From Gammaproteobacteria bacterium (GTDB lineage Bacteria > Pseudomonadota > Gammaproteobacteria > UBA6429 > Thiohalophilaceae), in NCBI GenBank assembly GCA_029880855.1, contig JAOUNS010000003.1, forward strand, positions 186,001 to 250,000: a DNA stretch of 64,000 nt, read 5' to 3'. Numbering within the stretch: position 1 is the stretch's first letter; the number at the start of each line of letters is the position of its first letter. The notes beneath the pieces are model-generated. The model searched no databases. It saw only the letters and a list, made by a program, of their open reading frames with translations, and was not told the DNA's origin. The position numbers and the translations under genes are program-made. Below, one piece after another: positions 28,511 to 37,781 of the stretch.

Positions 28511-28523
28511 CTGGAAAAGGATT

Positions 28524-29699
28524 ATGGCCGATCATTTGATGACTACATACGCCCGGCTCCCGGTTACTTTCACCCATGGTGAAGGTGTATGGCTGTGGGA
28601 TACGGAAGGACGAAAATATCTGGATGCGCTGGGCGGGATTGCCGTCTGCGCCCTGGGCCATGCCCACCCTGCCGTGAGCAGCGCGATTTGCGATCAGGCC
28701 GGCAAGCTCATGCATACCTCCAACCTGTACGGGATTGGAATCCAGGCTGAACTGGCGGATGCTCTCTGTCGCGTATCCGGTCTGGAGCGGGTTTTTTTCA
28801 GTAATTCCGGCGCGGAAGCAAATGAAGCCGCCATCAAGCTGGCCCGCCTGTATGGACATCAAAAAAACATCACTGTCCCGCACATTATCGTAACCGAAGG
28901 CAGTTTCCACGGTCGGACCCTGAGCACGCTCAGTGCCACCGGCAACCGCAAGATTCAGGCCGGTTTTGAACCGCTGGTGCAGGGTTTCCTGCGCGCCCCC
29001 TATGATGATCTGGAAGCCGTGGCCCGTATTGCCGACAGCCACCCGGATGCCGTTGCTGTTCTGGTTGAACCGGTGACGGGTGAAGGCGGCATCCGTGTTC
29101 CGTCTGCTGATTATCTGAATGGTCTGCGCGAGATCTGCGACAAACATGACATGCTGCTCATGCTGGATGAAATCCAGTCCGGTATGTGCCGTACCGGCAA
29201 ATGGTTTGCCCATCAACATAACGGCATCAAACCGGATGTCATGACCCTGGCCAAATCACTGGGTAACGGCATGCCGATTGGCGCCTGTCTGGCGGGTGGC
29301 AAGGCCGCCGAGATCTTCAAACCGGGGAATCATGGTTCCACCTTTGGCGGGAATCCGCTCGCCTGTCGCGCTGCACTGGCGGTAGTCGAAACCATGGAAC
29401 AGGCTGATCTGGCGCAACGTGCCGGGCAACTGGGCGACAGTATGCTGGCAACACTGAAATCCGCTTTGCAGGATGTAAAAGGTGTCATCGAGATCCGCGG
29501 CAAGGGCCTGATGATCGGTATTGAGCTGGATCGCCCCTGCGCTGAGCTTGTGCAACAGGCCCTGGCGAAAGGGTTGTTGCTCAATGTCACCGCCAATAAT
29601 GTTATCCGGTTACTGCCGGCGCTGATTACATCCGATGCCGAGGCGGAACAGATCACCGCTACCGTCATCGAGCTTACGCGTCAGTTTCTGACCCAATAA
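28524..29699 (+). CDS. argD: Acetylornithine aminotransferase
   Basis: This PLP-dependent class III aminotransferase converts N-acetylglutamate semialdehyde to N-acetylornithine and may also serve in lysine synthesis. The 391-residue product has FSNSGAEANEAAIKLAR, SFHGRT, LLMLDEIQSGMCRTG and the PLP lysine in TLAKSLGNGMP. ATG at 28524 follows AAAAGGATT. A TTG at 28503 would fall inside the hairpin U-tract. argF follows 24 bases later, forming an argDF pair. Confidence 0.93.
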   Translation: MADHLMTTYARLPVTFTHGEGVWLWDTEGRKYLDALGGIAVCALGHAHPAVSSAICDQAGKLMHTSNLYGIGIQAELADALCRVSGLERVFFSNSGAEANEAAIKLARLYGHQKNITVPHIIVTEGSFHGRTLSTLSATGNRKIQAGFEPLVQGFLRAPYDDLEAVARIADSHPDAVAVLVEPVTGEGGIRVPSADYLNGLREICDKHDMLLMLDEIQSGMCRTGKWFAHQHNGIKPDVMTLAKSLGNGMPIGACLAGGKAAEIFKPGNHGSTFGGNPLACRAALAVVETMEQADLAQRAGQLGDSMLATLKSALQDVKGVIEIRGKGLMIGIELDRPCAELVQQALAKGLLLNVTANNVIRLLPALITSDAEAEQITATVIELTRQFLTQ

Positions 29700-29723
29700 C
29701 TCCCGCTGGACGAGGAAGGCGTT

Positions 29724-30629
29724 ATGGTTAAACATTTTTTAACTCTCATGGATCTGGATAAATCGACCTTGCAAAAAATCCTGGCACGGGCGATTGAATT
29801 AAAAAAGATGGTGCATAACAAAACACCGCATGAGATCTTTAAAAACCGGGTGTTGGGTATGATCTTTGACAAGTCATCCACCCGCACCCGCGTCTCGTTT
29901 GAAACCGCCATGGCGCAGTGTGGCGGCCATGCCGTCTTCCTCTCGCCGCGTGACACCCAACTGGGTCGCGGTGAGCCCGTTGAAGACAGCGCCCGGGTCC
30001 TCTCCAGAATGGTGGATGCGATTATGATCCGGACCTTTGAGCATGAAAAACTGGAACGGTTTGCAGAATACTCAAAGGTCCCGGTCATCAACGCCCTGAC
30101 TGATATGTACCATCCCTGCCAACTGTTGGCCGATGTCCAAACCTTTATTGAACATCGCGGCTCGATCCAGGGCAAGAAGATTGCCTGGGTGGGTGACGGC
30201 AATAATATGTGTCATTCCTATATTAATGCCGCTCGCCAGTTTGATTTTAACCTGCACATCGCCACACCGGCCGGCTATGAACCACACAACAAAATCGTGC
30301 AGGCGGCCGGCGATATCATCTCCCTGACCAACTCACCACAGGAGGCCGTCACCGATGCGGATCTGGTGGTAACCGATGTCTGGGCCAGCATGGGCCAGGA
30401 AGAGGAACAACGGGAACGGGAAAAAAGCTTTGACGGTTTTCAAGTCAATACTGAACTGATGGCCCTGGCCAAACCGGATGCCCTGTTTATGCATTGCCTG
30501 CCCGCTCATCGCGGTGAAGAGGTCTCCGCCAATGTCATTGACGGCCCGCAAAGCGTGGTATGGGATGAAGCGGAAAACCGCCTGCACAGCCAAAAGGCCT
30601 TGCTGGAGTATTTGATTAACGGACTTTGA
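29724..30629 (+). CDS. argF: Ornithine carbamoyltransferase
   Basis: This enzyme makes citrulline from ornithine and carbamoyl phosphate. The 301-residue product has the carbamoyl-phosphate loop [10 protein letters not shown], the HPCQLLAD segment, [11 protein letters not shown] and the ornithine-binding [20 protein letters not shown] site precedes the ATG. Confidence 0.96.
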   Translation: MVKHFLTLMDLDKSTLQKILARAIELKKMVHNKTPHEIFKNRVLGMIFDKSSTRTRVSFETAMAQCGGHAVFLSPRDTQLGRGEPVEDSARVLSRMVDAIMIRTFEHEKLERFAEYSKVPVINALTDMYHPCQLLADVQTFIEHRGSIQGKKIAWVGDGNNMCHSYINAARQFDFNLHIATPAGYEPHNKIVQAAGDIISLTNSPQEAVTDADLVVTDVWASMGQEEEQREREKSFDGFQVNTELMALAKPDALFMHCLPAHRGEEVSANVIDGPQSVVWDEAENRLHSQKALLEYLINGL

Positions 30630-30677
30630 TCGAAGATTCCATATTCAAATCCGTAACAGACCTGCTATACATACTGT

Positions 30678-31262
30678 ATGGTAAAGACAGATTCACTCCG
30701 TATACGGTATCTATTCCCCCTGCTCCTTTTGCTGTTCCCGTACTCCGGCAGTGCCGGCGATCTCGAACAGGGCAAACAGGCCTATCTCGCCGGGGATTAC
30801 ACCAAAGCCCTGCAACTTTGGAAGCCGCTCGCTGAGAACGGTGACCCGGATGCACAATTTAATTTGGGACTGCTCTACCGCAAAGGCCAGGGTGTTCCGA
30901 ATAATGATCGACTCGCTATCATGTGGTTTATCCGCGCCGCCAAACAGGGTATGACCGATGCCCAGTACAACGCCGGTGTCATGTATATGGAAGGACGCGG
31001 GGTCTCCGTCAGCCGACTTGATGCCTTGAAGTGGTGGCAACTGGCGGCGGAAAAAAATCATATTGGTGCGATATACAATCTGGGTGTTATGCATGCCTAT
31101 GGTATGGCCACCGCCAAAGATATCCCCTATGCCATCTCACTCTGGAAACAGGCGGCTGAACAAGGTCATCCCGATGCCCGGGACACACTCTACAAGACCT
31201 ATAGCCGGGGCCTGTTCGAACAAAAAATTGATCTGGAAGAAGCTGCCAAATGGAAAAAATAA
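30678..31262 (+). CDS. Exported Sel1-repeat protein
   Basis: The product is 194 residues: a signal peptide (LFPLLLLLFPYSGSAG) followed by about four Sel1-like helical repeats. Examples are DAQFNLGLLYRKGQGVPNN, DAQYNAGVMYMEGRGVS, GAIYNLGVMHAYGMATAKD and a final degenerate unit. Such proteins are periplasmic scaffolds. No partner is evident from its neighbours, which are arginine genes and an ABC ATPase. Confidence 0.88.
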   Translation: MVKTDSLRIRYLFPLLLLLFPYSGSAGDLEQGKQAYLAGDYTKALQLWKPLAENGDPDAQFNLGLLYRKGQGVPNNDRLAIMWFIRAAKQGMTDAQYNAGVMYMEGRGVSVSRLDALKWWQLAAEKNHIGAIYNLGVMHAYGMATAKDIPYAISLWKQAAEQGHPDARDTLYKTYSRGLFEQKIDLEEAAKWKK

Positions 31263-31430
31263 TTTGCAGCCGGACAATAACCTGAACACGGATCAACTTT
31301 CTGCATCCGCTCCTGTATACACACTGCCCATCCTGTCTGATATTACCTGAGCCGGGAACCCGTACCGGCCTGGTTCTGCTGTTCATCTGTGTCGAATTTG
31401 TTATGATTTATAAAAGCCATCGGGGTAATG

Positions 31431-32483
31431 ATGTCCGCCATTCTCGAACTGCATGCTATAACTTGTCACTACCGTGGGCACACTGCCGTCCATGAGCTGA
31501 ACCTGCATGTCAACAAGGGTGACCTGTTTTGCCTGCTGGGTCCAAGCGGCTGTGGCAAAACCACCGTACTGCGCGCCATCGCCGGCTTCGAACCCATCAG
31601 TCAGGGGAAAATCCTGCTGCGCGGTGAAACCATCTCCAGCCCCGCTTTTACGCTTCCCCCTGAAAAACGCCGCATCGGCATGGTCTTTCAGGACTACGCC
31701 CTGTTCCCGCACATGAATGTCTGCGCCAATGTCAGTTTTGGCTTGCAGGATCAGCCGGCGAAAAAACGTCGGCAAATCGCCGATGCGATGCTGGAAATTG
31801 TCGGACTGGCCGGATATGGCCAACGTTACATTCATGAACTGTCCGGCGGACAGCAACAACGAGTGGCCCTGGCCAGAGCACTGGCCCCCAAACCCGAATT
31901 AATCCTGCTGGATGAACCCTTTTCCAACCTGGATATCGAGATGCGCGAACATCTCAGTCAGGAAGTACGCCAAATCCTCAAGTCGCAAGGCGCCACCGGT
32001 ATTCTGGTGACCCATGATCAACTGGAGGCCTTTGCGGTGGGAGATCAAATTGGTGTGATGAATCAGGGTCATATCCTGCAAAAGGACAGCGCCTATAATC
32101 TCTATCACTCGCCCAAAAACCCCTTTGTGGCCGATTTTATCGGGCAAGGTGTATTTCTACACGGCAAGTTACGCTCACCCGATACCGTTGAAACGGAACT
32201 GGGTATTATCGTTGGTGATCGCGCCTACGACTGGCCGGTGGATACCCCGGTTAAACTGCTGTTGCGGCCGGATGATTTGGTAAGAGATGCCAATGGCCAT
32301 TTAACCGGTAAGGTCATTAACAAGGCCTTCAAAGGTGCAGAGATCATGTACACCCTGCAATTAGCCTCAGGAATCGAGGTCCTTTCGCTCTTTCCCAGTC
32401 ATTATGATCATGCCGTTGGTGATACGGTAAAACTGCGTCTTGCGCCCGATCATATGGTGATATTCCGTACCAATGAAGCCTGA
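31431..32483 (+). CDS. ABC transporter ATPase, FbpC/PotA-like
   Basis: This 350-residue ATPase has Walker A GPSGCGKTT, Q-loop MVFQDYALFPHM, signature LSGGQQQRVALARAL, Walker B LILLDEPFSNLD and switch LVTHDQLEA. A C-terminal TOBE-like region of about 110 residues (LRPDDLV, KAFKGAEIMYTLQL, LRLAPDHMVIF) matches Fe(III)/polyamine-type importers. No permease or binding protein is adjacent, so the substrate is open. Two adjacent ATGs exist, and the second is better spaced from GGGG. Confidence 0.93.
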   Translation: MSAILELHAITCHYRGHTAVHELNLHVNKGDLFCLLGPSGCGKTTVLRAIAGFEPISQGKILLRGETISSPAFTLPPEKRRIGMVFQDYALFPHMNVCANVSFGLQDQPAKKRRQIADAMLEIVGLAGYGQRYIHELSGGQQQRVALARALAPKPELILLDEPFSNLDIEMREHLSQEVRQILKSQGATGILVTHDQLEAFAVGDQIGVMNQGHILQKDSAYNLYHSPKNPFVADFIGQGVFLHGKLRSPDTVETELGIIVGDRAYDWPVDTPVKLLLRPDDLVRDANGHLTGKVINKAFKGAEIMYTLQLASGIEVLSLFPSHYDHAVGDTVKLRLAPDHMVIFRTNEA

Positions 32484-32648
32484 TTCCCTGCATACCGGGT
32501 ATCGCTGCAAAGTGGCGGGTTTGACCGGCAAGTGTTACTCTTTATGGAATCGACGCAATGAAACATGACCTGCAACGCAGTCTGGTTTGCGAAAAACACT
32601 AAAATGACGCAATTCTCTTTTTATAACTATCTAAAACATAATCAAGGT

Positions 32649-33332
32649 ATGACAGTGAAAAAAATCACGCTTCTGTTTTGTATTTTGGCAGGACTTGCAG
32701 CCGGCACCGCCCACGCTGCAAAAAAATATGTTAGCGACAACCTGATCATCACCCTTCGTTCCGGTGACGGCAGCCAGCACAAAGTGGTCAAAACCATCAC
32801 CACCGGCACACCCATGGAAATACTGGAAGAACGTGCTGATACCGGTTACTCGCGGGCGCGGCTGGAAGACGGCACAGAAGGCTGGGTACGAACTCAATAC
32901 CTCACCGACAAACCGGTCGCCCAGGCCCTGCTGGACAGGTTGCAAGTCAGATATGACAAACTGCGTGAATCCCAGCAAGCTCAAAAAACCGAACTGGACA
33001 CACTGAAAGCGGAACTTGCCCGACTGAACCGGGATAATCAAAAAATGGAAAAGGACAACAAATCCATGCAGGACCGGATGACACACATCAACACGGTGGC
33101 TGCCAAACCCATTCTGCTCGACAAGGAAAACCGCGAACTCAAGGAACAGAATGTTATTCTGGTCAATGAAAAGCAGTTGTTATCCCAGGAAAACCAGATC
33201 CTGAAAGATCGCTCCAGCCGCGACTGGTTTATTGCCGGTGGCGGGGTCATGCTGGTGGGTATTCTGCTTGGATTAATCCTGCCCAAACTGGGTTGGCGCA
33301 AGAAGAACAGCTGGAGCAGTGGTGGTCTGTAA
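32649..33332 (+). CDS. YgiM-like bacterial SH3 domain protein with C-terminal membrane anchor
   Basis: The product has about 227 residues: a signal peptide (LLFCILAGLAAGTAHA), an SH3b domain (YVSDNLIITLRSGDGSQHKVV through GTEGWVRTQYL), a long coiled coil (about 100 residues rich in Lys/Glu/Gln) and a C-terminal TM (WFIAGGGVMLVGILLGLILPKLGW). This is the architecture of the YgiM/SH3-and-anchor family in the cell envelope. The GTG two codons later (32655) has better spacing from AAGG. Confidence 0.9.
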   Translation: MTVKKITLLFCILAGLAAGTAHAAKKYVSDNLIITLRSGDGSQHKVVKTITTGTPMEILEERADTGYSRARLEDGTEGWVRTQYLTDKPVAQALLDRLQVRYDKLRESQQAQKTELDTLKAELARLNRDNQKMEKDNKSMQDRMTHINTVAAKPILLDKENRELKEQNVILVNEKQLLSQENQILKDRSSRDWFIAGGGVMLVGILLGLILPKLGWRKKNSWSSGGL

Positions 33333-33372
33333 ACACACCCTGCGGCAGTAAGCAGCAACGGCCTCCCGCCAA

Positions 33373-34536
33373 ATGACACATCGTGCTCCGCCCTTGCACG
33401 CCATGTTGCAAGGGCTGATCGCTTCACCATCCGTCAGCAGTGTCAGTCCGGCCTTCGATCAAGGAAATTTGGCCGTGATCGAAATACTGGCCGGCTGGCT
33501 GGATGGCATGGGGTTTCAATGCGAAATCATCCCCCTGCCCCAACATCCCGGCAAGGCCAACCTGATCGCCACACTGGGCAGTGGTCCCGGCGGCCTGGTC
33601 CTGGCCGGCCATACCGACACCGTCCCCTGTGATCCGGAGCGCTGGCAATCCGACCCCTTCAAACTCATCGAACGCGATCAACGCTTGTATGGTTTGGGTA
33701 CAGCGGATATGAAAAGCTTCCTCGGCCTGGCCATCGAAGCGGCGCGACATATCAACGCGGCTGATCTGCAACAACCCTTGATCATCCTGGCCACGGCAGA
33801 TGAAGAAAGCTCCATGGATGGTGCAAGAGAGCTGGTACGGCTCGGCAAACCCAGGGCACGCTTCGCTGTAATCGGCGAACCCACCAGTATGGTGCCAATA
33901 CATGCCCACAAGGGGATGATGATGGAGGCCATTCGTATTACCGGACAATCCGGTCACTCCAGCAATCCGGCCCTGGGTAACAACGCCCTGCTTGGCATGT
34001 ATAAAGTGCTGGGTAATCTCATCGACTGGCAACAGGAATTGGCGGACAAATACCGTGATCCGATCTTTGATGTACCGGTCCCCACTCTCAATCTGGGACA
34101 TATTCACGGTGGTGACAATCCAAACCGGATCTGCGGTCACTGTGAATTGCACATCGACCTGCGTCCCTTACCCTCCATGAACATCCCCGAATTACAGGGC
34201 CTGTTGCAACAACGCCTGCAAACTGTGCTGGCACAAACCGGGCTGGAACTGGCGATCCGTCACCTGATGCCGGGCACACCGGCCATGGCCACACCACGGC
34301 AAAGCGAGATCGTCCAGGCCGCAGAAAAACTCACCGGGCATACGGCGGAAGCCGCCGCCTACAGTACCGAAGCCCCCTACCTCAACCACCTTGGTATGGA
34401 GACAATCGTGTTGGGACCCGGCCACATTGCCCAGGCCCATCAACCGGATGAATACCTGGAGCAAGCCGCCATTAAACCCATGCTGGGCGTGCTTACTCAT
34501 TTGATCGAAAAATTTTGTCTGCGACCCGCCGGCTGA
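33373..34536 (+). CDS. argE: Acetylornithine deacetylase
   Basis: This M20-family zinc hydrolase releases ornithine from N-acetylornithine. The 387-residue product has the metal-binding LAGHTDTVPCD, GLGTADMKSF, ADEESSMDGA and dimer-domain GQSGHSSNPALGNNA motifs. A C-terminal ligand region ends in GPGHIAQAHQPDEYL. With argA and argD it makes the linear acetyl route complete for the steps visible here (argB and argC not in the window). Confidence 0.94.
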   Translation: MTHRAPPLHAMLQGLIASPSVSSVSPAFDQGNLAVIEILAGWLDGMGFQCEIIPLPQHPGKANLIATLGSGPGGLVLAGHTDTVPCDPERWQSDPFKLIERDQRLYGLGTADMKSFLGLAIEAARHINAADLQQPLIILATADEESSMDGARELVRLGKPRARFAVIGEPTSMVPIHAHKGMMMEAIRITGQSGHSSNPALGNNALLGMYKVLGNLIDWQQELADKYRDPIFDVPVPTLNLGHIHGGDNPNRICGHCELHIDLRPLPSMNIPELQGLLQQRLQTVLAQTGLELAIRHLMPGTPAMATPRQSEIVQAAEKLTGHTAEAAAYSTEAPYLNHLGMETIVLGPGHIAQAHQPDEYLEQAAIKPMLGVLTHLIEKFCLRPAG

Positions 34537-34558
34537 CACTCCAGCTAACAGTTCATAC

Positions 34559-35347
34559 CTATGCCACCAATCCGGCTGCTGCCTGTACCGGCATTGCAGC
34601 CTGTTCACCGCGAGCGTTCCGGATCTGTGCTTGCGCCAGATCCGCAATGGCGTTACGCATCAACGGCGCCGTATAGATCGGTGGTGTAAACGAGATCGTA
34701 ACATCGGTCACCTCCTGTGAAGCGATCCGGAACAGATGGGCAAGAAAGGTATCTGAACCGATATAGGGTGCATGGGGGTCCGGCCGGCCGGCCCGGAAAT
34801 AACTCAAGGCAATCGGTTGCACGAAATGATCGTCTTCACTGACCGCTTTGAACAAACCGGAATGAAACCGGCCGATCGTCCGCCCATCGGTCGTGGTCCC
34901 CTCAGGAAAGATCAGCACGGACCGGCCACGATTCAGTGTGTGTTTGATCTCAGCCGCTACTTTTTTGATCACAAAGTATCGGCCACGCACGATGAACAGG
35001 CTTCCCACAGAAGCGGTCAAGGCGCCAATCAACGGCCACGATCTGACATTATCCTTGGCCAGAAAACGTGTCTCGATCACCGAAGCCAGCGTAATAATAT
35101 CCAGCCAGGAGATATGGTTGGCCACAAACAGGGTCCCCCTGACCGCACTCACCATCCCGCAGGTTTTGATTCTGACAGCCAGAATACGACAGGCCCGTTG
35201 CATCCAGCGACGTTCAGCCGCTATACCCCAGCCGGTTTCATACCACTGGGGTCCATACGTGAAACGTGCATAGGCGACCTGCAACAGACCGGCACCGATA
35301 TGAATGACCAGATGAGACAGACGAACAATGGTGCGAATAAAATACAT
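34559..35347 (-). CDS. olsA: 1-acyl-glycerol-3-phosphate acyltransferase-like protein, probable OlsA (lyso-ornithine lipid O-acyltransferase)
   Basis: This 262-residue PlsC-family enzyme has the catalytic NHISWLD (NHx4D) and the acceptor motif FPEGTTTDG, plus an N-terminal hydrophobic anchor. The preceding gene is an OlsB-type N-acyltransferase, so this is probably the O-acyltransferase completing ornithine lipid. A plain PlsC for phosphatidic acid is the alternative. ATG at 35347 has GGAGG five bases upstream. Confidence 0.85.
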   Translation of the reverse strand: MYFIRTIVRLSHLVIHIGAGLLQVAYARFTYGPQWYETGWGIAAERRWMQRACRILAVRIKTCGMVSAVRGTLFVANHISWLDIITLASVIETRFLAKDNVRSWPLIGALTASVGSLFIVRGRYFVIKKVAAEIKHTLNRGRSVLIFPEGTTTDGRTIGRFHSGLFKAVSEDDHFVQPIALSYFRAGRPDPHAPYIGSDTFLAHLFRIASQEVTDVTISFTPPIYTAPLMRNAIADLAQAQIRNARGEQAAMPVQAAAGLVA

Positions 35348-35359
35348 CACCACCTCCCG

Positions 35360-36124
35360 TCAGGCAGACTTGCCGGTCAGAAAATGACGGACATAACGCG
35401 CTGCAATCCTGTCGCACTTCAGCAGCACAAAAACATCAGCAACACCAAACTCCGCATCCCAATAGGGCTCACCACAAATAACAGCCCCCTGACGCAGATA
35501 ACCTTTTAATAATGGCGGCATGATCAGGTTGTCCGGCACGACATCACCGGCCACTTTCAGCGGCACCAGCGGCCTGACCCGATGTTCCTCATCCGAGAAA
35601 TGACTTTCCCGTAATACTTTCATCATGGATGAAAGATAATGATCACCACTGGACAACGGCAGACTGGCGCAACCTATCAGATAGTTCACACCACGGTCCG
35701 CAATGATTTGTGCAATCCCTTGCCAGAGCAGAGCCAACACAGCACCTTTTCGGTAATCCTTGTGTATACAGGTCCTGCCGACTTCCATAAACGTGCCGGG
35801 CATCGCAAGCACCGAACTGATGTCAAACTCGGTGGCTGAGTAAAAGCCACCGGTATGCACCGCATCCGCCGCCGCCAATAAACGGGTTGTCGCAACCAGT
35901 TGTGAAGTTTGCTGATCAATGACCATGACATGGCTGCAATGATCATCAAATCGATCCTTGTCCAGGTGTCTGCCATACTGCAGATTTGCCCCCAGTTCAC
36001 CGGCGAAAATATCGTAACGCAGTCGATAGCACCGGTTTTTGTCCTCATCATGATCTGCAAAACGTACCGCGAATCGCCCCGGTACGGTCCTTTCAGCCAG
36101 CCTGCCGTTTTTTCCGCTCATCAT
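35360..36124 (-). CDS. olsB: Ornithine-acyl-ACP N-acyltransferase, OlsB-like
   Basis: This 254-residue acyltransferase has the family wording CYRLRYDIFAGELGA, HLDKDRFDDHCSHVMVID, FMEVGRTCIHKDYRKGAVLALLWQ and GCASLPLSSGDHYLSS. It would form lyso-ornithine lipid from ornithine and 3-hydroxyacyl-ACP, with OlsA adding the second chain. The gene pair lies among argD, argF, argE and argA, matching a need for ornithine. GAGGA precedes two adjacent ATGs, and the second (36121) is equally good. Confidence 0.88.
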   Translation of the reverse strand: MMSGKNGRLAERTVPGRFAVRFADHDEDKNRCYRLRYDIFAGELGANLQYGRHLDKDRFDDHCSHVMVIDQQTSQLVATTRLLAAADAVHTGGFYSATEFDISSVLAMPGTFMEVGRTCIHKDYRKGAVLALLWQGIAQIIADRGVNYLIGCASLPLSSGDHYLSSMMKVLRESHFSDEEHRVRPLVPLKVAGDVVPDNLIMPPLLKGYLRQGAVICGEPYWDAEFGVADVFVLLKCDRIAARYVRHFLTGKSA

Positions 36125-36439
36125 CTTTCCTCTTTGATTCCATAGCGGATAATCTAGCGGTTGATTGTTGAGGAAAAATTGCCTGCAGATGATCGTTTTA
36201 TGACAGTCCGGGGCTTGATATATAAGAGTGCCCCTATGCCGGTGTGACCCGGCAGTTCAGGGCAGCCGGCACGAAAAACCCGCTCCGGCAGTCCGCCGTC
36301 TGTCCCGGTTTGAACCCCAGCCGGGTTTCCGACCGCACGCCAGGCCGGTCTTTCGACTAATCTATTACATGAAAAAACTGACATAACCTATTAAATGGTA
36401 TAGTATTTTCTTATTCCACTACCAACCGGTTCGGCTGCC
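36125..36439. other. 315-bp region between olsB and argA
   Basis: No gene is supported. It contains small GC-rich hairpins (GCCGG..CCGGC at 36239-36253; CCCGG..CCGGG near 36303-36325). An AT-rich promoter-like end lies immediately before argA. Confidence 0.5.
36378..36406 (+). promoter_or_regulatory. Candidate sigma-70 promoter of argA
   Basis: CTGACA (36378-36383) and TAGTAT (36401-36406) are 17 bases apart in an AT-rich stretch. They would give a leader of about 28 bases to the argA start. Both hexamers are imperfect, and no ArgR-type box was recognised. Confidence 0.4.
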
Positions 36440-37765
36440 TTGGACAAAACGAATAACAATACAGACTACGTACGCTGGTTTCGCAACTCATCACCGTATA
36501 TCAACGCCTTCCGGGATCGCACCTTCGTGATCGCCTTTGGCGGGGAAATGCTGACCGATGCCCAGTTTGCCCCCCTGGTCCACGACCTGGCCCTGCTCAA
36601 CAGTCTGGGCGTCCGGCTGGTGCTGGTGCATGGCGCACGTCCGCAAATCGAAGCCAAACTCAATGAGCGTAATGCCGCCATTAACTATGTCCATGGCCGT
36701 CGCCTGACCGATGACACCGCCCTCACCTGCGTGAAAGAAGCCACCGGCACCGTACGCATTGAGATCGAGGCCCTGCTCTCCATGGGCGTCAGTAACACCC
36801 CCATGGACAGCGCCGATATCCGGGTGGTCTCGGGCAATTACGTCATCGCCCAACCGCTGGGTGTCAGAGATGGCGTTGACTACCTGCATACCGGCGAGGT
36901 ACGCCGCATCAATGATATGTCGATCCATGGCCATCTGGATGAAGGCACCATCGTCCTGCTTTCCCCCATCGGCTACTCACCCACCGGGGAGGTCTTCAAC
37001 CTGACCGTGCAGGATGTGGCCACGGCTGCGGCCATACAGCTTCAGGCCGACAAACTGATCTATCTGGTCGACAGTGACGGCATTCTCGATCAAGAACAAA
37101 AACTGATCCGTGAACTGACCCTGGCCCAGATTGAAACCATGCAGCGTGAGCAAACACTCTCCCTCCCCGAAGAGAGTGAAAAATGCCTGGACAGCGCCAT
37201 GGAAGTCTGCCGTGCCGGTGTCCCGCGCACCCATCTCGTCAACCGCCACACGGATGGCGGTATTCTGCTGGAACTGTTCACCCGGGACGGCCTCGGCACC
37301 CTGATCACAGCGGAAAGTTTTGACGACATGCGTCAGGCCGCCATTGATGATGTGGGCGGCCTGCTGGAACTGATCAGCCCACTGGAAGAAAAAGGCATCC
37401 TGGTGCGCCGTTCACGGGAATGGCTGGAAATGGAAATCGATCACTTCACCGTAGTGGAACGGGACGGCATGATCATCGCCTGCGCCGCCCTCTATCCGTT
37501 TGCCGAGGAAAAGATCGGCGAACTGGCCTGTCTTGCCATTCATCCCGATTACCAAAAACAGGGCCGCGGTGAAAGCCTCTATCACTACATCGAAAAGCTG
37601 GCGCGGCAAACCGGCCTGCAAAAACTCTTTGTGCTGACCACCCACACCGCCCACTGGTTTCAGGAAAAGGGCTACCAAATGGCTGATATCAAGGATCTGC
37701 CGGTACAACGCCAGGCCATGTACAACTATCAGCGCAACTCAAAAGTCTTTATTAAGACGCTCTAG
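36440..37765 (+). CDS. argA: N-acetylglutamate synthase
   Basis: This enzyme catalyses the first committed step of arginine synthesis. The 441-residue product has an amino-acid-kinase domain (FVIAFGGEML, LVLVHGARPQIE, the C-terminal DSDGILD region) and a GNAT domain from about residue 300 (LACLAIHPDYQKQGRGESLYHYIE as the acetyl-CoA loop). That is the gammaproteobacterial ArgA architecture. The start is TTG at 36440. No upstream ATG in frame and no strong ribosome-binding site are visible, so the start is the least certain part. Confidence 0.94.
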   Translation: MDKTNNNTDYVRWFRNSSPYINAFRDRTFVIAFGGEMLTDAQFAPLVHDLALLNSLGVRLVLVHGARPQIEAKLNERNAAINYVHGRRLTDDTALTCVKEATGTVRIEIEALLSMGVSNTPMDSADIRVVSGNYVIAQPLGVRDGVDYLHTGEVRRINDMSIHGHLDEGTIVLLSPIGYSPTGEVFNLTVQDVATAAAIQLQADKLIYLVDSDGILDQEQKLIRELTLAQIETMQREQTLSLPEESEKCLDSAMEVCRAGVPRTHLVNRHTDGGILLELFTRDGLGTLITAESFDDMRQAAIDDVGGLLELISPLEEKGILVRRSREWLEMEIDHFTVVERDGMIIACAALYPFAEEKIGELACLAIHPDYQKQGRGESLYHYIEKLARQTGLQKLFVLTTHTAHWFQEKGYQMADIKDLPVQRQAMYNYQRNSKVFIKTL

Positions 37766-37781
37766 TCAGGGACAATAGGCC

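Noticed and set aside
36290-36330. tRNA-like TpsiC arm (GGTTTGAACCCC)
   Set aside because: The stem-loop lengths are wrong and no acceptor, D or anticodon arms can be built around it.
36154-36384. 76-codon minus-strand frame between olsB and argA
   Set aside because: No ribosome-binding site, no recognisable domain, and lies over small hairpins.
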